A stretch of DNA of 64,000 nucleotides from Flavobacterium cerinum (GCF_004028155.1 NZ_SBII01000001.1:310001-374000); one strand, 5' to 3'. Counted from the stretch's first letter, positions 51,059 through 61,062 are shown. A program made the numbers and translations. Notes: generated by a model not told the origin, from the sequence alone.

Positions 51059-53080
51059 TTATTTAAATATGTAATGTCCCTTTTCTGCAGTAGCATGGAA
51101 AGGGATTTTTGCATTTTGGCAGGTAGCTGCCCACTGTTTTATGTGCATTTTGTAATTGTTACCGTCTGCAATAACCAACTTTGGGTTTAATTGATGTATT
51201 GCGCGCGCCAGATTCACTTTTGAAGAGTTGGTTAGAATAAGTATATCGGGTTTTATGTTTTGCTTGTAGAGCGCATCTTTGTCTAATAATAAAATCTTCT
51301 TACCTTTAAAATAGATCATGTTTTGCAAAGGTCTTAATTTTAGGGACTGGTTAAAGTTTCCTTTATTGTAAGCCGTAATGCTTGAGCTTTCTTTTGCGAG
51401 GCTATCTGTACTTATAATGCTAATTTCATTATTGTTTTTAAGCGTTATTAAAGTATGCTTTTGATTGTGAAATACAATTAATTCATCTTTGTTTTTGTTG
51501 TTCCAGACAGTAAAAGCCAAAATACATTGAAATAAAAAAAATGAACATAAAACGGCTACTGTTCTCGTGTAGTTTCTTTTATAGATCCAGAATGCTGTTA
51601 GTATGAGAACAATATATAATGACACACTCAGTGAAAGTGTAAAGGGAATATCCTTAAATATAAAGCGATCAAAAGAGGCTATCCATGCAATAAATCCATT
51701 CATTATTTGGACTAACGTTTCCAGCACTTTGCCTATGTAAAGCGCAGCGTCTATCCATAAGAAATTTAGGATCAATACTCCCAGGCCAGCAACTAATATA
51801 ATGTTTGATAAAGGGATAACAACAACATTGGCTAATAAGAACAGTAATGGGAATTGGTTAAAGTAATAAAGACTTAATGGGAGCACACCGAGTTGTGCAG
51901 CAAGTGAAATGAGCACTGTGTCTCCAAAATAATTTACAGCCTTGTACCTGGAAATTTTTATTTTTTTATAAAATGGTTCAAACCAAACAATAGAAAGGAC
52001 AGCCAGATAACTAAGCTGAAACCCGGCATCAAACAAAAAACCCGGCTTAACTGATAGCAATACCAGCATAGAGATAGCGAGTGAGTTATAAATGTTTGCA
52101 TTACGGTTAAGGTATTGCCCAATACCTATAAAACTAAACATAACAACAGACCGAACTACTGATGCTGATAAACCGGTTATAAAGGCAAATCCCCATAAAA
52201 TGGAAAGTACAAGAATAAGCTGGATCAATTGACCGTGGTTTTTTAGTCTGTTTAAAGGGCGAAAAAGAAAAGTGAGTATATAGAATAAAACAGCAAAGTG
52301 TAATCCGGATATAGCAAGTATATGGAGTACACCTGCATTTTTGTAATTATTTGCTGTTACATTATCCATATCCTGGCGTTGGCCTAGTAAAAGTGCATTC
52401 AGGGTTTGCTGTACTTCAGGACTGTAGTTGTGGATGGAAAAACTTTGGGTTAGTTTATTCCTCAATTGTCCGATATAATAATCGAAATTTTTAAGGGTTT
52501 CAGTTCTTACATAATTATCCTTCAAACGCAATTGATGAAAAATGTCTTGCTTTTGCATATAACCCGCATAATCGAATTGGTAAGGGTTAGTTTTTTTTTG
52601 AATAGGCTGCGGAGTATCTGCAATGATAAAAGAATCACCAGGGTTGAGCTGTTTTGAAATCGAGTCTTTCGAAACGGTAAGCAATATCTTTCCCGTAGCT
52701 GGCTGTTGATTAACAAATGTTACTTCAAAACAATATTTCTCCTGATAAAGATTTGGCTTAAGCCTTTCAGAGATGACACCTTTTATAAGAGGAGTTTCGT
52801 CTGTAAGTTTATGAGAATAATGAAGTTTTTGATTGGGTGTATAATGTAGTGCTTGTATGAGCATTCCTATAAATAAGGAAAAAAATAATACACTTATGGT
52901 AAAATAAGGCTTTTGCAGAAACGATTTTTTAGCATACCAAAAAGAAATCATCAGAGCGCCAAAAGTCGTAAAATTTAAGATGCAAAGGAAAGTAAGGGAA
53001 AGGCTAAAGTGAGAACCAGCCAGTATGCCCAGAGTAAAAATAACAGTAATTAGAATAATGGGATATTTCAATACCGTCAT
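51059..53080 (-). CDS. ComEC/Rec2 family competence channel protein
   Basis: This 673-residue membrane protein has an N-terminal OB-like region, the ComEC core (HILAISGLHFAVLFYILTFLFRP and GLSASVVRSVVMFSFIGIG) with about ten membrane helices, and a reduced C-terminal beta-lactamase-like part (LKLRPLQNMIYFKGKKILLLD ... DILILTNSSKVNLARAIHQLNPKLVIADG). ComEC conducts single-stranded DNA across the inner membrane in transformation. The C-terminal domain lacks the classic metal-binding HxHxDH. Its 3' end doubles as the terminator of the convergent thioredoxin-fold gene. Confidence 0.93.
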   Translation of the reverse strand: MTVLKYPIILITVIFTLGILAGSHFSLSLTFLCILNFTTFGALMISFWYAKKSFLQKPYFTISVLFFSLFIGMLIQALHYTPNQKLHYSHKLTDETPLIKGVISERLKPNLYQEKYCFEVTFVNQQPATGKILLTVSKDSISKQLNPGDSFIIADTPQPIQKKTNPYQFDYAGYMQKQDIFHQLRLKDNYVRTETLKNFDYYIGQLRNKLTQSFSIHNYSPEVQQTLNALLLGQRQDMDNVTANNYKNAGVLHILAISGLHFAVLFYILTFLFRPLNRLKNHGQLIQLILVLSILWGFAFITGLSASVVRSVVMFSFIGIGQYLNRNANIYNSLAISMLVLLSVKPGFLFDAGFQLSYLAVLSIVWFEPFYKKIKISRYKAVNYFGDTVLISLAAQLGVLPLSLYYFNQFPLLFLLANVVVIPLSNIILVAGLGVLILNFLWIDAALYIGKVLETLVQIMNGFIAWIASFDRFIFKDIPFTLSLSVSLYIVLILTAFWIYKRNYTRTVAVLCSFFLFQCILAFTVWNNKNKDELIVFHNQKHTLITLKNNNEISIISTDSLAKESSSITAYNKGNFNQSLKLRPLQNMIYFKGKKILLLDKDALYKQNIKPDILILTNSSKVNLARAIHQLNPKLVIADGNNYKMHIKQWAATCQNAKIPFHATAEKGHYIFK
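51078..51110 (+). terminator. terminator inside the comEC 3' end
   Basis: CCCTTT (51078-51083) pairs with AAAGGG (51099-51104), followed by ATTTTT on the plus strand. It lies in comEC codons for IPFHATAEKG and serves the plus-strand gene ending at 51053. Confidence 0.72.
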
Positions 53081-53121
53081 ATTACATCATGATATTGAAA
53101 AACACATAATGATTATTGTAA

Positions 53122-53868
53122 TTAATCTTCAACAACTCTACTTGCCTGAACAAAAGTTCTGGCATTATAAGGTTCATTCATTGAAGATACGATTACACCA
53201 GAACTGGTTGAAGAATGAATGAATTTTACTTCGCCTTCAGGAGTTACTTCTGTAACAAGACCTACGTGGTTAATTACACTTCTGCGACGGTTGTTTTTAA
53301 AGAAAAGGAGATCTCCTTTTTTAACTTCCGAAAGCTTTATTTCTTTACCTGCTTTAGCCATTTCATGTGAGCTTCTTGGCAATGTAGTGTCGAATATCTG
53401 AAAAGTAGCATATACCATACCTGAACAGTCCATGCCAGCCTTTGTTGTACCCCCGCCTCTGTAGCGAACGCCTTCAAACTGCATAGCATTGTTAACTATC
53501 TGGTTTGCTAAATAACTCTCTTCAGGTTCAGGAGTAAAATTAGGATCGTCTTTTACTTCGGTTAGTGTTATCGTTTTTTTAGATTTTGAAATGGAAGTGT
53601 TCTCTGTTCTCTGACCTCTTATTTTTTGTTCTTTTACTACCGGCTGATAAGCAACAATGTTACTGTTCTTTTTCATCGAGGCAATTTCTTTACCTACGAC
53701 AACCTTATCTATAGTAGCGGTTGGCTTAGATGTAGCTTTGGTTTTTGTTTCTGAATAAGAGTAGATTCCCTTTTTTTGAGCTTCTTTTTTAGATGTTATT
53801 ATCTGGGCAGATGACTTCCATGAAATCATTAAAAGCAAAAATAGGGATATGGACAGAAGGTTTTTCAA
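53122..53868 (-). CDS. C40 (NlpC/P60) cell-wall peptidase
   Basis: This 248-residue exported protein has a signal peptide (~1-21), a basic low-complexity linker (~25-110) and an NlpC/P60 domain with the triad Cys148 (MDCSG), His201 (NHVGLV) and His218 (KFIHSS). It should cleave peptidoglycan stem peptides. It has its own promoter and sits 41 nt before the end of comEC on the same strand. Confidence 0.93.
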   Translation of the reverse strand: MKNLLSISLFLLLMISWKSSAQIITSKKEAQKKGIYSYSETKTKATSKPTATIDKVVVGKEIASMKKNSNIVAYQPVVKEQKIRGQRTENTSISKSKKTITLTEVKDDPNFTPEPEESYLANQIVNNAMQFEGVRYRGGGTTKAGMDCSGMVYATFQIFDTTLPRSSHEMAKAGKEIKLSEVKKGDLLFFKNNRRRSVINHVGLVTEVTPEGEVKFIHSSTSSGVIVSSMNEPYNARTFVQASRVVED

Positions 53869-53903
53869 ATCTTGTATTTTTTCAAATTATGGGTGTGTTT
53901 GAG

Positions 53904-53911
53904 CAAATATA
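53904..53911 (-). promoter_or_regulatory. -7 element TATATTTG upstream of the C40 peptidase gene
   Basis: Exact minus-strand TAnnTTTG match in the gap between lpxB and the peptidase gene, 35 nt before the start. Confidence 0.55.
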
Positions 53912-53941
53912 GAAAATTAAATTTAAAAATTTTTCTAAATT

Positions 53942-55054
53942 TTATGTTAAATGTTTGATTATGAGCGCTGCTGTTTTTTGGCTGGCACCGATTCCACCCA
54001 ATTGCTGTTCCAGTAAATCATACTGGTTCAGGAGGTTTGCGCGATAATCAGGAGCTAATATTTTTTGTAACTCGGCTTTTATATTCTTTTTATTAAAATC
54101 ATCCTGGATCAATTCTTTAACAATTTCTTTATCCAGGATTAAATTGACAAGCGATATGTATTTAAGCGTAATTATACGTTTTGCAATTTGGTAAGATATC
54201 CAGTTTCCTTTATAACATACTAATTCAGGAACCTTAAACAATGCAGTCTCTAAAGTTGCCGTACCCGATGTTACTAAAGCGGCATGAGAAATACTTAGCA
54301 GGTCATAGGTTTTATTAGAAATAAATTTCACACTGCTGCTTCCTAAAAACTGCTGGTAGAAAGAATAGTCCTGAGATGGTGCTCCTGCAATAACAAATTG
54401 GTAATCGGGAAAATCATTTACAACAGAGAGCATGCCTTCCAGCATTTTTGCAATTTCCTGTTTTCTGCTTCCCGGCAGTAAAGCTATTACAGGCCTGTCG
54501 TCAAGGTTATGTTCTTTACGAAAGCTGGCTGGATCTGTAGTCTTACGGTTGTGTATGGCATCAATTAGTGGATGACCAACAAATTCTACAGCGAAATTAT
54601 GTTTCTTCTCGTAGAAATCTTTTTCAAACGGAAGTATGATATACATATGGTCTACATCGCGTTTAATAGCTTTGATGCGGCTTTCTTTCCAGGCCCATAT
54701 TTGGGGTGAGATATAGTAATGATTTTTAAAACCTTGTTTTTTTGCCCATTCGGCAATACGCATATTAAAACCAGGATAGTCAATATAAATAATTACCTCA
54801 GGCTGAAATGAAAGAATGTCCTGTTTGCAGAATTTAATATTATTAAGAATGGTTTTTAAGTTTTGAATTACTTCGGCAAAGCCCATAAAAGCAAGATCAC
54901 GATAGTGTTTTACCAGTGTTCCGCCGGCCTGCTGCATAAGGTCGCCACCCCAAAATCGAATGTTAGCTTCTGGGTCCTGCTTAAAAAGTTCTTTCATTAG
55001 GTTAGCACCGTGCAAATCACCCGAAGCTTCTCCTGCTATAATGTAATATTTCAT
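53942..55054 (-). CDS. lpxB: lipid-A-disaccharide synthase
   Basis: This 370-residue glycosyltransferase (GT19) joins UDP-2,3-diacylglucosamine and lipid X to make the lipid A disaccharide. Signature motifs: YYIIAGEASGDLHGANLM at the N-terminus, IYIDYPGFNMR, YYISPQIWAWKESR, LLPGSRKQEI and SGTATLETALF. Length is usual. It lies 43 nt after surE on the same strand and probably shares its transcript. Confidence 0.97.
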   Translation of the reverse strand: MKYYIIAGEASGDLHGANLMKELFKQDPEANIRFWGGDLMQQAGGTLVKHYRDLAFMGFAEVIQNLKTILNNIKFCKQDILSFQPEVIIYIDYPGFNMRIAEWAKKQGFKNHYYISPQIWAWKESRIKAIKRDVDHMYIILPFEKDFYEKKHNFAVEFVGHPLIDAIHNRKTTDPASFRKEHNLDDRPVIALLPGSRKQEIAKMLEGMLSVVNDFPDYQFVIAGAPSQDYSFYQQFLGSSSVKFISNKTYDLLSISHAALVTSGTATLETALFKVPELVCYKGNWISYQIAKRIITLKYISLVNLILDKEIVKELIQDDFNKKNIKAELQKILAPDYRANLLNQYDLLEQQLGGIGASQKTAALIIKHLT

Positions 55055-55097
55055 TGCTGTGAATTGTTTGCCAAAGATAATAGAAAGCTTTTTAGCA

Positions 55098-55877
55098 TTA
55101 ATCGTTATTAAGCTTCCAACTATTTAATGTTTGCATAGCGTGATGGGCAGTAAGGTCAAATTGTACAGGTACTACAGAGATATAACCGTGTTCAAGAGCC
55201 CATTCGTCCGTATCCTCACCATTATCCAAATTTACAAATTCACCGGTAAGCCAATAGTAATCTCTTCCGTGTGGTGTTTGGCGTTTATCAAAACGTTCCT
55301 GCCACATGGCTTTTGCCTGTCGGCATACTTTAATGCCTTTAATATCTTTTTCTTTTAATTTTGGGAAGTTTACATTCAGGATGACTCCTTCAGGAAGTCC
55401 ATTTTCCAAAACCTCAAGTGTAATTTTTTTTATGGAGGCTTTAATCGGCTCAAAGTCGGCATTCCAGTTGTAGTCCAATAGTGAGAAGCCTATCGCAGGG
55501 ATGCCCTCTATGCCGGCTTCTACAGCAGCACTCATAGTCCCTGAATAAATTACATTGATAGAGGAGTTAGAGCCATGGTTTACACCAGATACACAAAGGT
55601 CTGGCTTGCGTTTCAATATTTCATTTACGGCAAACTTAACACAGTCTACCGGAGTACCGCTGCAGCTGTATTCGGTTTCAATTTCCGGATCGATATCTAT
55701 TTTATTAATAAAAAGCGTGCTGTTTATGGTTATGGCATGGCCGGTGGCCGATTGCGGGCTATCAGGCGCTACGACAACAACTTCTCCAATCTCTTTCATT
55801 ACGCTTATTAGCGCTCTTATACCTGGTGCAGTAATACCATCATCATTGGTTACCAGTATTAATGGTTTTTTCTTCAT
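55098..55877 (-). CDS. surE: 5'-nucleotidase SurE
   Basis: This 259-residue survival protein hydrolyses nucleoside 5'-monophosphates. Metal ligands are visible in LVTNDDGITAPG (Asp-Asp), PDSPQSATGHAIT and GVNHGSNS. Length is normal. It is the first gene of the minus-strand run surE-lpxB, divergent from the Prc-type protease gene over 156 bp. Confidence 0.96.
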   Translation of the reverse strand: MKKKPLILVTNDDGITAPGIRALISVMKEIGEVVVVAPDSPQSATGHAITINSTLFINKIDIDPEIETEYSCSGTPVDCVKFAVNEILKRKPDLCVSGVNHGSNSSINVIYSGTMSAAVEAGIEGIPAIGFSLLDYNWNADFEPIKASIKKITLEVLENGLPEGVILNVNFPKLKEKDIKGIKVCRQAKAMWQERFDKRQTPHGRDYYWLTGEFVNLDNGEDTDEWALEHGYISVVPVQFDLTAHHAMQTLNSWKLNND

Positions 55878-56033
55878 TCCTATAAATATTCAAAATAACT
55901 ATTGTACTTTTACGTTTCGCTAAAATACATAAATTTTAAACTGCTGCCTTTATTCCTGATCAGGGGATAAGAAAAAAAATGCAAACACACATTTTGGCAC
56001 AATTTTTAATGTATGTTACCATATCATAATTAA

Positions 56034-58259
56034 ATGAATGCCATTCTAAGCTATATGAAAAGAAATTATAAAGTTTTAGTGTTCGTTGCTGTACTGGCAG
56101 TGGCACTATGGAGTTTTATGCTAAAGCAGCAAGTAGCAGCTTCCGGTGATCCTGATAAAGATAAATTACTTATAGAACTTTTAACGTTTGTAGTTGAGAA
56201 AGGGCATTATGATCCTGCGAAAATAGACGATACATTCTCTAAAGGAGTTTACAAAAGCTATCTGCAGTCAATAGATCCGTCTAAACGATTTTTTATTCAG
56301 TCGGATATTGACGAGTTCGCAAAATACGAAGACAAGATCGACGATATGATCCTTAATAAGGATCTTAGCTTTTTTAATCTTACACATGAAAGATTGTTGA
56401 AAAGGATAAAAGAATCTGAGGATTTTTACAAAGCAATATTGGCAAAACCTTTCGATTTTACTACTAACGAAGAATTCAATGTTGACTATGAAAAGATGCC
56501 GTTTGCTAAAACAGATGCTGATCTTAAAAAACGTTGGGAGAAACAATTGAAGTTGTCAGTCTTGTCTACAATAATAGATAAGCAGAAACTACAGGAAGAT
56601 ATCGCGAAAGGCAAAGGAGATAAAGATTCCACTAAACCGGCTGCTTCAGATAAGAAAAAAGCAGACGATGGTAAAATAAAAACATTTACTGAGCTTGAAA
56701 AAGAAGCACGTGAGTCTACACTAAAGTCACTTAATGATTATTTTGCTATCATAGATGAACTAAAACGTGATGAATGGTTTAGTATTTATATCAATTCGAT
56801 AGCAGAACGTTTTGATCCGCATACTTTTTACTTTGCTCCGGACGATAAAGACAAGTTCGACACCAGCATGAGAGGTTCTCTTGAAGGTATTGGTGCTAAA
56901 CTGCAAAAGAAAGGTGACTATATCGAAATTTCTGAACTTATACCGGGCGGACCTGCATGGAGAGGAAAAGATCTTGAGCAGGGCGATCTTATTATGAAAG
57001 TAGCACAAGGTAAAGATGAGCCTGTAGATATTGCAGGTATGCGTCTTGACGATGTGGTGAAAAAAATTAAAGGGCCTAAAGGAACAGAGGTAAGGCTTAC
57101 TGTTAAAAAGGTAGATGGCAGTATTAAAGTAATACCGATTACCAGAGAAATTGTTGAGCTTGAAGAAACATATGCTAAATCAAGTATTGTAAAAAAGGAT
57201 GGTAAGACCTATGGGGTTATTAACCTGCCTAAATTCTACATCAATTTTGAGAATAAAGACAGCCGTGATGCCGCTAAAGATGTTGCTATAGAAATTAAAA
57301 GGCTTAAAGAACAAAATATAGATGGTATTATCATGGACCTTAGAGACAACGGGGGAGGTTCACTTAAAACTGTTGTAGATATGACAGGTTTATTTATTCC
57401 TCAGGGCCCGGTGGTACAGGTAAAATCTGCTGGTGCAGAAAAAGAGATATTGGCAGACACCGATTCGTCTGTACAATGGAGCGGACCGCTTGTAGTATTG
57501 GTTAATAATTTTTCTGCTTCAGCATCGGAGATCTTTGCCGCTGCAATACAGGATTATAACAGAGGATTGATCTTAGGAAGCAAACATACTTACGGAAAAG
57601 GAACTGTACAAAATATGATTGACCTTAACCAATTTGTAAGAAACAATTCTTTAGGAAATCTTGGTGCGCTTAAGCTGACTACACAAAAATATTATAGAGT
57701 TAATGGTGGTTCTACACAAAGAGAAGGTGTAAAAAGTGATATCGTTTTACCGGACAGATATGCTTATATCGAAATGGGTGAGCGTGATGCGGATAATGCC
57801 ATGCCATGGGATAAAATCGATACTGCACCTTTCAAACCGGTTAAGAATAATTTTGCAGGTGTTATAGAGAATAGTAAAAGAAGGGTATCAGCAAATGAGC
57901 AGTTTAAGCTTATGGAAGAAAATGCTAAATGGGTAAGTGAGAAAAAAGACAACAATACCTATAGTCTTAATCTGGACAAATTTAAACAAGAGGTTGCTGA
58001 AACGGAAGCTATAGCCAAAAAGTTTAAAGTACTTAATGATTATAAGAACCAATTTACTTTTGATGCACTGCCTTACGAAAAAGCAATTTTCGCTAAAGAC
58101 CCGTTGTTGGCAGAGAAAAAACAAAGATGGTATGAAAGTCTTTCTAAAGACATTTATGTAGAAGAAGCACTTAACGTTCTGGATGATTTACAGCCGGGTA
58201 AAAGCACTAAAAATGCAGTTACGATCAATAAGAAAGAAAAAATGATTAAAACAAAATAA
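56034..58259 (+). CDS. prc: carboxy-terminal processing (tail-specific) protease, Prc type
   Basis: This 741-residue periplasmic S41 protease degrades proteins from exposed C-termini. A membrane or signal segment lies at ~13-31; an in-frame Met at 56055 is an alternative start. A PDZ domain (~280-360; LEGIGAKLQKKGDYIEISELIPGGPA) precedes the catalytic domain with the Ser motif NFSASASEIF (~492-501) and Lys522 in TYGKGTV. The C-terminus matches the long helical DUF3340 extension. It lies 6 nt before the ABC permease gene. Confidence 0.94.
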   Translation: MNAILSYMKRNYKVLVFVAVLAVALWSFMLKQQVAASGDPDKDKLLIELLTFVVEKGHYDPAKIDDTFSKGVYKSYLQSIDPSKRFFIQSDIDEFAKYEDKIDDMILNKDLSFFNLTHERLLKRIKESEDFYKAILAKPFDFTTNEEFNVDYEKMPFAKTDADLKKRWEKQLKLSVLSTIIDKQKLQEDIAKGKGDKDSTKPAASDKKKADDGKIKTFTELEKEARESTLKSLNDYFAIIDELKRDEWFSIYINSIAERFDPHTFYFAPDDKDKFDTSMRGSLEGIGAKLQKKGDYIEISELIPGGPAWRGKDLEQGDLIMKVAQGKDEPVDIAGMRLDDVVKKIKGPKGTEVRLTVKKVDGSIKVIPITREIVELEETYAKSSIVKKDGKTYGVINLPKFYINFENKDSRDAAKDVAIEIKRLKEQNIDGIIMDLRDNGGGSLKTVVDMTGLFIPQGPVVQVKSAGAEKEILADTDSSVQWSGPLVVLVNNFSASASEIFAAAIQDYNRGLILGSKHTYGKGTVQNMIDLNQFVRNNSLGNLGALKLTTQKYYRVNGGSTQREGVKSDIVLPDRYAYIEMGERDADNAMPWDKIDTAPFKPVKNNFAGVIENSKRRVSANEQFKLMEENAKWVSEKKDNNTYSLNLDKFKQEVAETEAIAKKFKVLNDYKNQFTFDALPYEKAIFAKDPLLAEKKQRWYESLSKDIYVEEALNVLDDLQPGKSTKNAVTINKKEKMIKTK

Positions 58260-58265
58260 TAGCTG

Positions 58266-59375
58266 ATGGATAAAACCAATCTATCGCTTACAGGCTTAGC
58301 GCTCCAAAAATTCAAAAAGAATTTTTGGGGCGTTTTAAGTTTAGTATTTATTGTATTACTATTGCTTATCGCAATTTTCGCCTATGTATTTTCGCCTGAT
58401 AAAACACAAAATGCCAATTGGGGAGATTTGTCTATACATTCTAAATCACCGGGTTTTACAGTAAAAATGCTTACACTGCCTTCGCAGAATGAGGAGAACA
58501 CAAAGCTGTCTGATTATTTTGTAGGTAAAACAACTGCGCCGCTAAAAGTACCTATTCTTAAATACACCATATCAAAAGACAGCCTTACATATTATGAATA
58601 TACCGATGAACCGTCTTTGGCAGTTGCCAAAACAATTCCGCTTTCTGTTTTTGGAGCAGATATAAATGCTGATTCAATAGGAGAGAAGTATGTTAAAGAT
58701 CAGAAGTTTATTTTAGGAACAGACAGCCAGGGGCGTGATTTATTAAGCCGCCTTATAATTGGTTCAAGGGTTTCTATCGCTATTGGTTTTGTTGCCGTAT
58801 TCATATCGTTAGTGGTAGGGATATTTTTTGGAGCTATTGCCGGTTATTATGGAGGTAAAGTAGATGCTTTTGTGATGTGGCTGGTTAATATTATCTGGTC
58901 GATTCCTACATTGCTCCTGGTTATAGCAATTACGCTGGCTTTAGGCAAAGGCTTCTGGCAGGTTTTTGTGGCAGTAGGGCTTACAATGTGGGTTGAGGTA
59001 GCAAGAGTGGTGAGAGGGCAGGTAATGAGCATTAAACAAATGCAGTTTGTTACAGCTTCGCGTGCTCTTGGATACAAAAACAGCCGAATCATTTTTAATC
59101 ATATATTGCCAAATAGTATGGCTCCTGTTATAGTAATATCAGCAGCTAACTTTGCTTCGGCAATTCTTGTAGAAAGCGGGCTTAGCTTTCTGGGGTTGGG
59201 AGCACAACCGCCAATTCCAAGCTGGGGCGGTATGATAAAAGACCACTACAATTATATTATTCTTGGCAAACCTTATCTCGCTATGGCACCCGGTATAGCA
59301 ATGCTATTGCTTGTACTTGCTTTTATGATGGTAGGTAATGCCTTAAGGGATGCACTCGATGTAAGGAGTAAATAG
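58266..59375 (+). CDS. ABC transporter permease (OppC/DppC type)
   Basis: This 369-residue inner-membrane protein has an N-terminal helix and, after an extended loop of ~110 residues outside the membrane, five more helices with the EAA-type loop FVTASRALGYKNSRIIFNHI ending in LPNS. This is the OppBC/DppC family for peptide or nickel uptake. Only one permease is present; no partner permease, ATPase or binding protein is next to it, so its partners must be encoded elsewhere. It is 6 nt after prc. Confidence 0.9.
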   Translation: MDKTNLSLTGLALQKFKKNFWGVLSLVFIVLLLLIAIFAYVFSPDKTQNANWGDLSIHSKSPGFTVKMLTLPSQNEENTKLSDYFVGKTTAPLKVPILKYTISKDSLTYYEYTDEPSLAVAKTIPLSVFGADINADSIGEKYVKDQKFILGTDSQGRDLLSRLIIGSRVSIAIGFVAVFISLVVGIFFGAIAGYYGGKVDAFVMWLVNIIWSIPTLLLVIAITLALGKGFWQVFVAVGLTMWVEVARVVRGQVMSIKQMQFVTASRALGYKNSRIIFNHILPNSMAPVIVISAANFASAILVESGLSFLGLGAQPPIPSWGGMIKDHYNYIILGKPYLAMAPGIAMLLLVLAFMMVGNALRDALDVRSK

Positions 59376-59376
59376 T

Positions 59377-59706
59377 ATGATATATGATAATTATTTGTTT
59401 AAATCTAAAGAAGAAGTAATTGGATTGCTTAATACTGGTAGTTCGGAAAATATAATAACTGCTTTAATTGGAGCAGTTAACGGAATTGACGATTGGTTTT
59501 GGTTAGAAGGTTTATGTCTCAATTATCTCCATCATACTGATTTTTGGGTATCAAAAACTGCGATCAATAGTTTAGGGGATATTGCGAGAATTCATAAAGT
59601 ATTAAATGTAGAAAAGGTTTTATCTGAACTTAAACTTATCAAAGAAAATAAATTAAGTGGGCTAATTAGAGAGACAGTTTTAGATATTGAACTGTTTGTA
59701 AAATGA
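59377..59706 (+). CDS. small HEAT-repeat-like protein
   Basis: This 109-residue cytoplasmic protein consists of paired helices with the pattern DDWFWLEGLCLNYLHHTDFW, then SKTAINSLGDIARIHK, as in one or two HEAT-like repeats. Similar small proteins are widespread orphans; some helical HEAT-type proteins act as toxin immunity factors, but no toxin gene lies nearby. It starts 1 nt after the permease stop. Function is unknown. Confidence 0.78.
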   Translation: MIYDNYLFKSKEEVIGLLNTGSSENIITALIGAVNGIDDWFWLEGLCLNYLHHTDFWVSKTAINSLGDIARIHKVLNVEKVLSELKLIKENKLSGLIRETVLDIELFVK

Positions 59707-59805
59707 AAAATCATTTTAGTAATAGTTTTTTACCTAATAGGTTTATGAAATGGAAGATTTTTTTAATAAATACAAAACTAAATTTAAGCTAAATACTTAA
59801 TTATT

Positions 59806-61062
59806 CTACCACTCATTCACTTTATTGGCATCCATTTTAATGAAAATGAACAGCAATATGGTAAATGCCCAAAGACTCGATCCTCCATAAGAAAAGAACG
59901 GCAGTGGTACACCAATGGTTGGGAACAGCTTAATCAGCATCGTTATATTCACAAAAAAGTGCATAAAGAGTATAGCAGCCACGCAATAGCCATAGGTTCG
60001 GCTAAACTTGGATTTTTGGCGCTCAGCCAGGTAAATGATCCGTAATAGCAGCGTTACAAAAAGTCCGATGACCACAAGTCCGCCTACAAATCCCCATTCT
60101 TCGCCTACTGTGGTAAAAATATAATCGGTATGCTGTTCGGGCACAAAACCACCTTTTGTTTGTGTTCCTTCAAGGTATCCTTTACCAAACCATCCTCCGG
60201 ATCCAATAGCGATCATTGACTGATTTAGATTATAACCTTCCGCCTGCTGGTCTACATTCTTATCGAAAAGCACATTTATACGGTCTTTTTGGTGAGACTC
60301 CAATACGTTTTCATATACAAAGTCTACCGAGAAAACAAAGCCTGTAATAACGATAAATATAATGGTTGAGAGTATAGGGTTTCTAAAAGCCCTTCGGGTT
60401 AGGAAAAACTGAGCCAGAATTATTATAAGGGTAAATAATACAATATACTGCGGTTTTACTAATAGTGCCAGCAAAAAGAGTACAATAGCTATTGCACCTG
60501 TAGCAAGATACCAGCCAGGAAGTCCTTCACGGTAAAGTACCAGGAATAATGAAGCAAATATCATGGCACTACCGGCATCGGGCTGCATCATGATAAGAAA
60601 GACAGGCAAGCAGATTATCCCAAAAGCGATGAGCTGATGATTGGTGTTCTTTAGGTTTATCTGTACATCACTAAGGAACTTAGATAATATCAATGCTGTG
60701 CCTATTTTGGCAAACTCCGAGGGTTGAAGACTGAATCCGCCAAAGGAATACCAATTGGTCTGACCTTTAATGGTTTTACCTGCAACAAATAGCCCGGCGA
60801 GTAGTAGTAAGCCAATGCCATAAAAAACAAGGGCATACTTGTCGTATATTTTGGCATCCAGTGTAAGGAGTACTATAATAAGCGGGATACTAAAAATGAT
60901 AAATAATATCTGTTTACCGTATATCTGTCCAATATCAAATATGGATGTAGTTTCTTTGGGTAGTGATGCTGAATAAATAGTCATCCACCCAATGAGCACC
61001 AATACTGTGTAAATAAGTATGGTAATCCAGTCGATATTATTAGTTACACTTTGGTTCTTCAT
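59806..61062 (-). CDS. rodA: rod shape-determining protein RodA
   Basis: This 418-residue SEDS-family membrane protein has ten helices and the glycosyltransferase hallmarks: the TNWYSFGGFSLQPSEFAKIG motif, a conserved Asp in MQPDAGSAMIF, and GVPLPFFSYGGSSLW near the C-terminus. It polymerises lipid II glycan chains in the elongasome with PBP2. It is 15 nt after mrdA and is the last gene of the mre operon; no clear terminator is seen in the 99 bp to the convergent gene. Confidence 0.95.
   Translation of the reverse strand: MKNQSVTNNIDWITILIYTVLVLIGWMTIYSASLPKETTSIFDIGQIYGKQILFIIFSIPLIIVLLTLDAKIYDKYALVFYGIGLLLLAGLFVAGKTIKGQTNWYSFGGFSLQPSEFAKIGTALILSKFLSDVQINLKNTNHQLIAFGIICLPVFLIMMQPDAGSAMIFASLFLVLYREGLPGWYLATGAIAIVLFLLALLVKPQYIVLFTLIIILAQFFLTRRAFRNPILSTIIFIVITGFVFSVDFVYENVLESHQKDRINVLFDKNVDQQAEGYNLNQSMIAIGSGGWFGKGYLEGTQTKGGFVPEQHTDYIFTTVGEEWGFVGGLVVIGLFVTLLLRIIYLAERQKSKFSRTYGYCVAAILFMHFFVNITMLIKLFPTIGVPLPFFSYGGSSLWAFTILLFIFIKMDANKVNEW

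Noticed and set aside
59377..59706. Contact-dependent inhibition immunity system
   Set aside because: No toxin, secretion partner or polymorphic C-terminal fragment lies nearby; kept only as a possible orphan.
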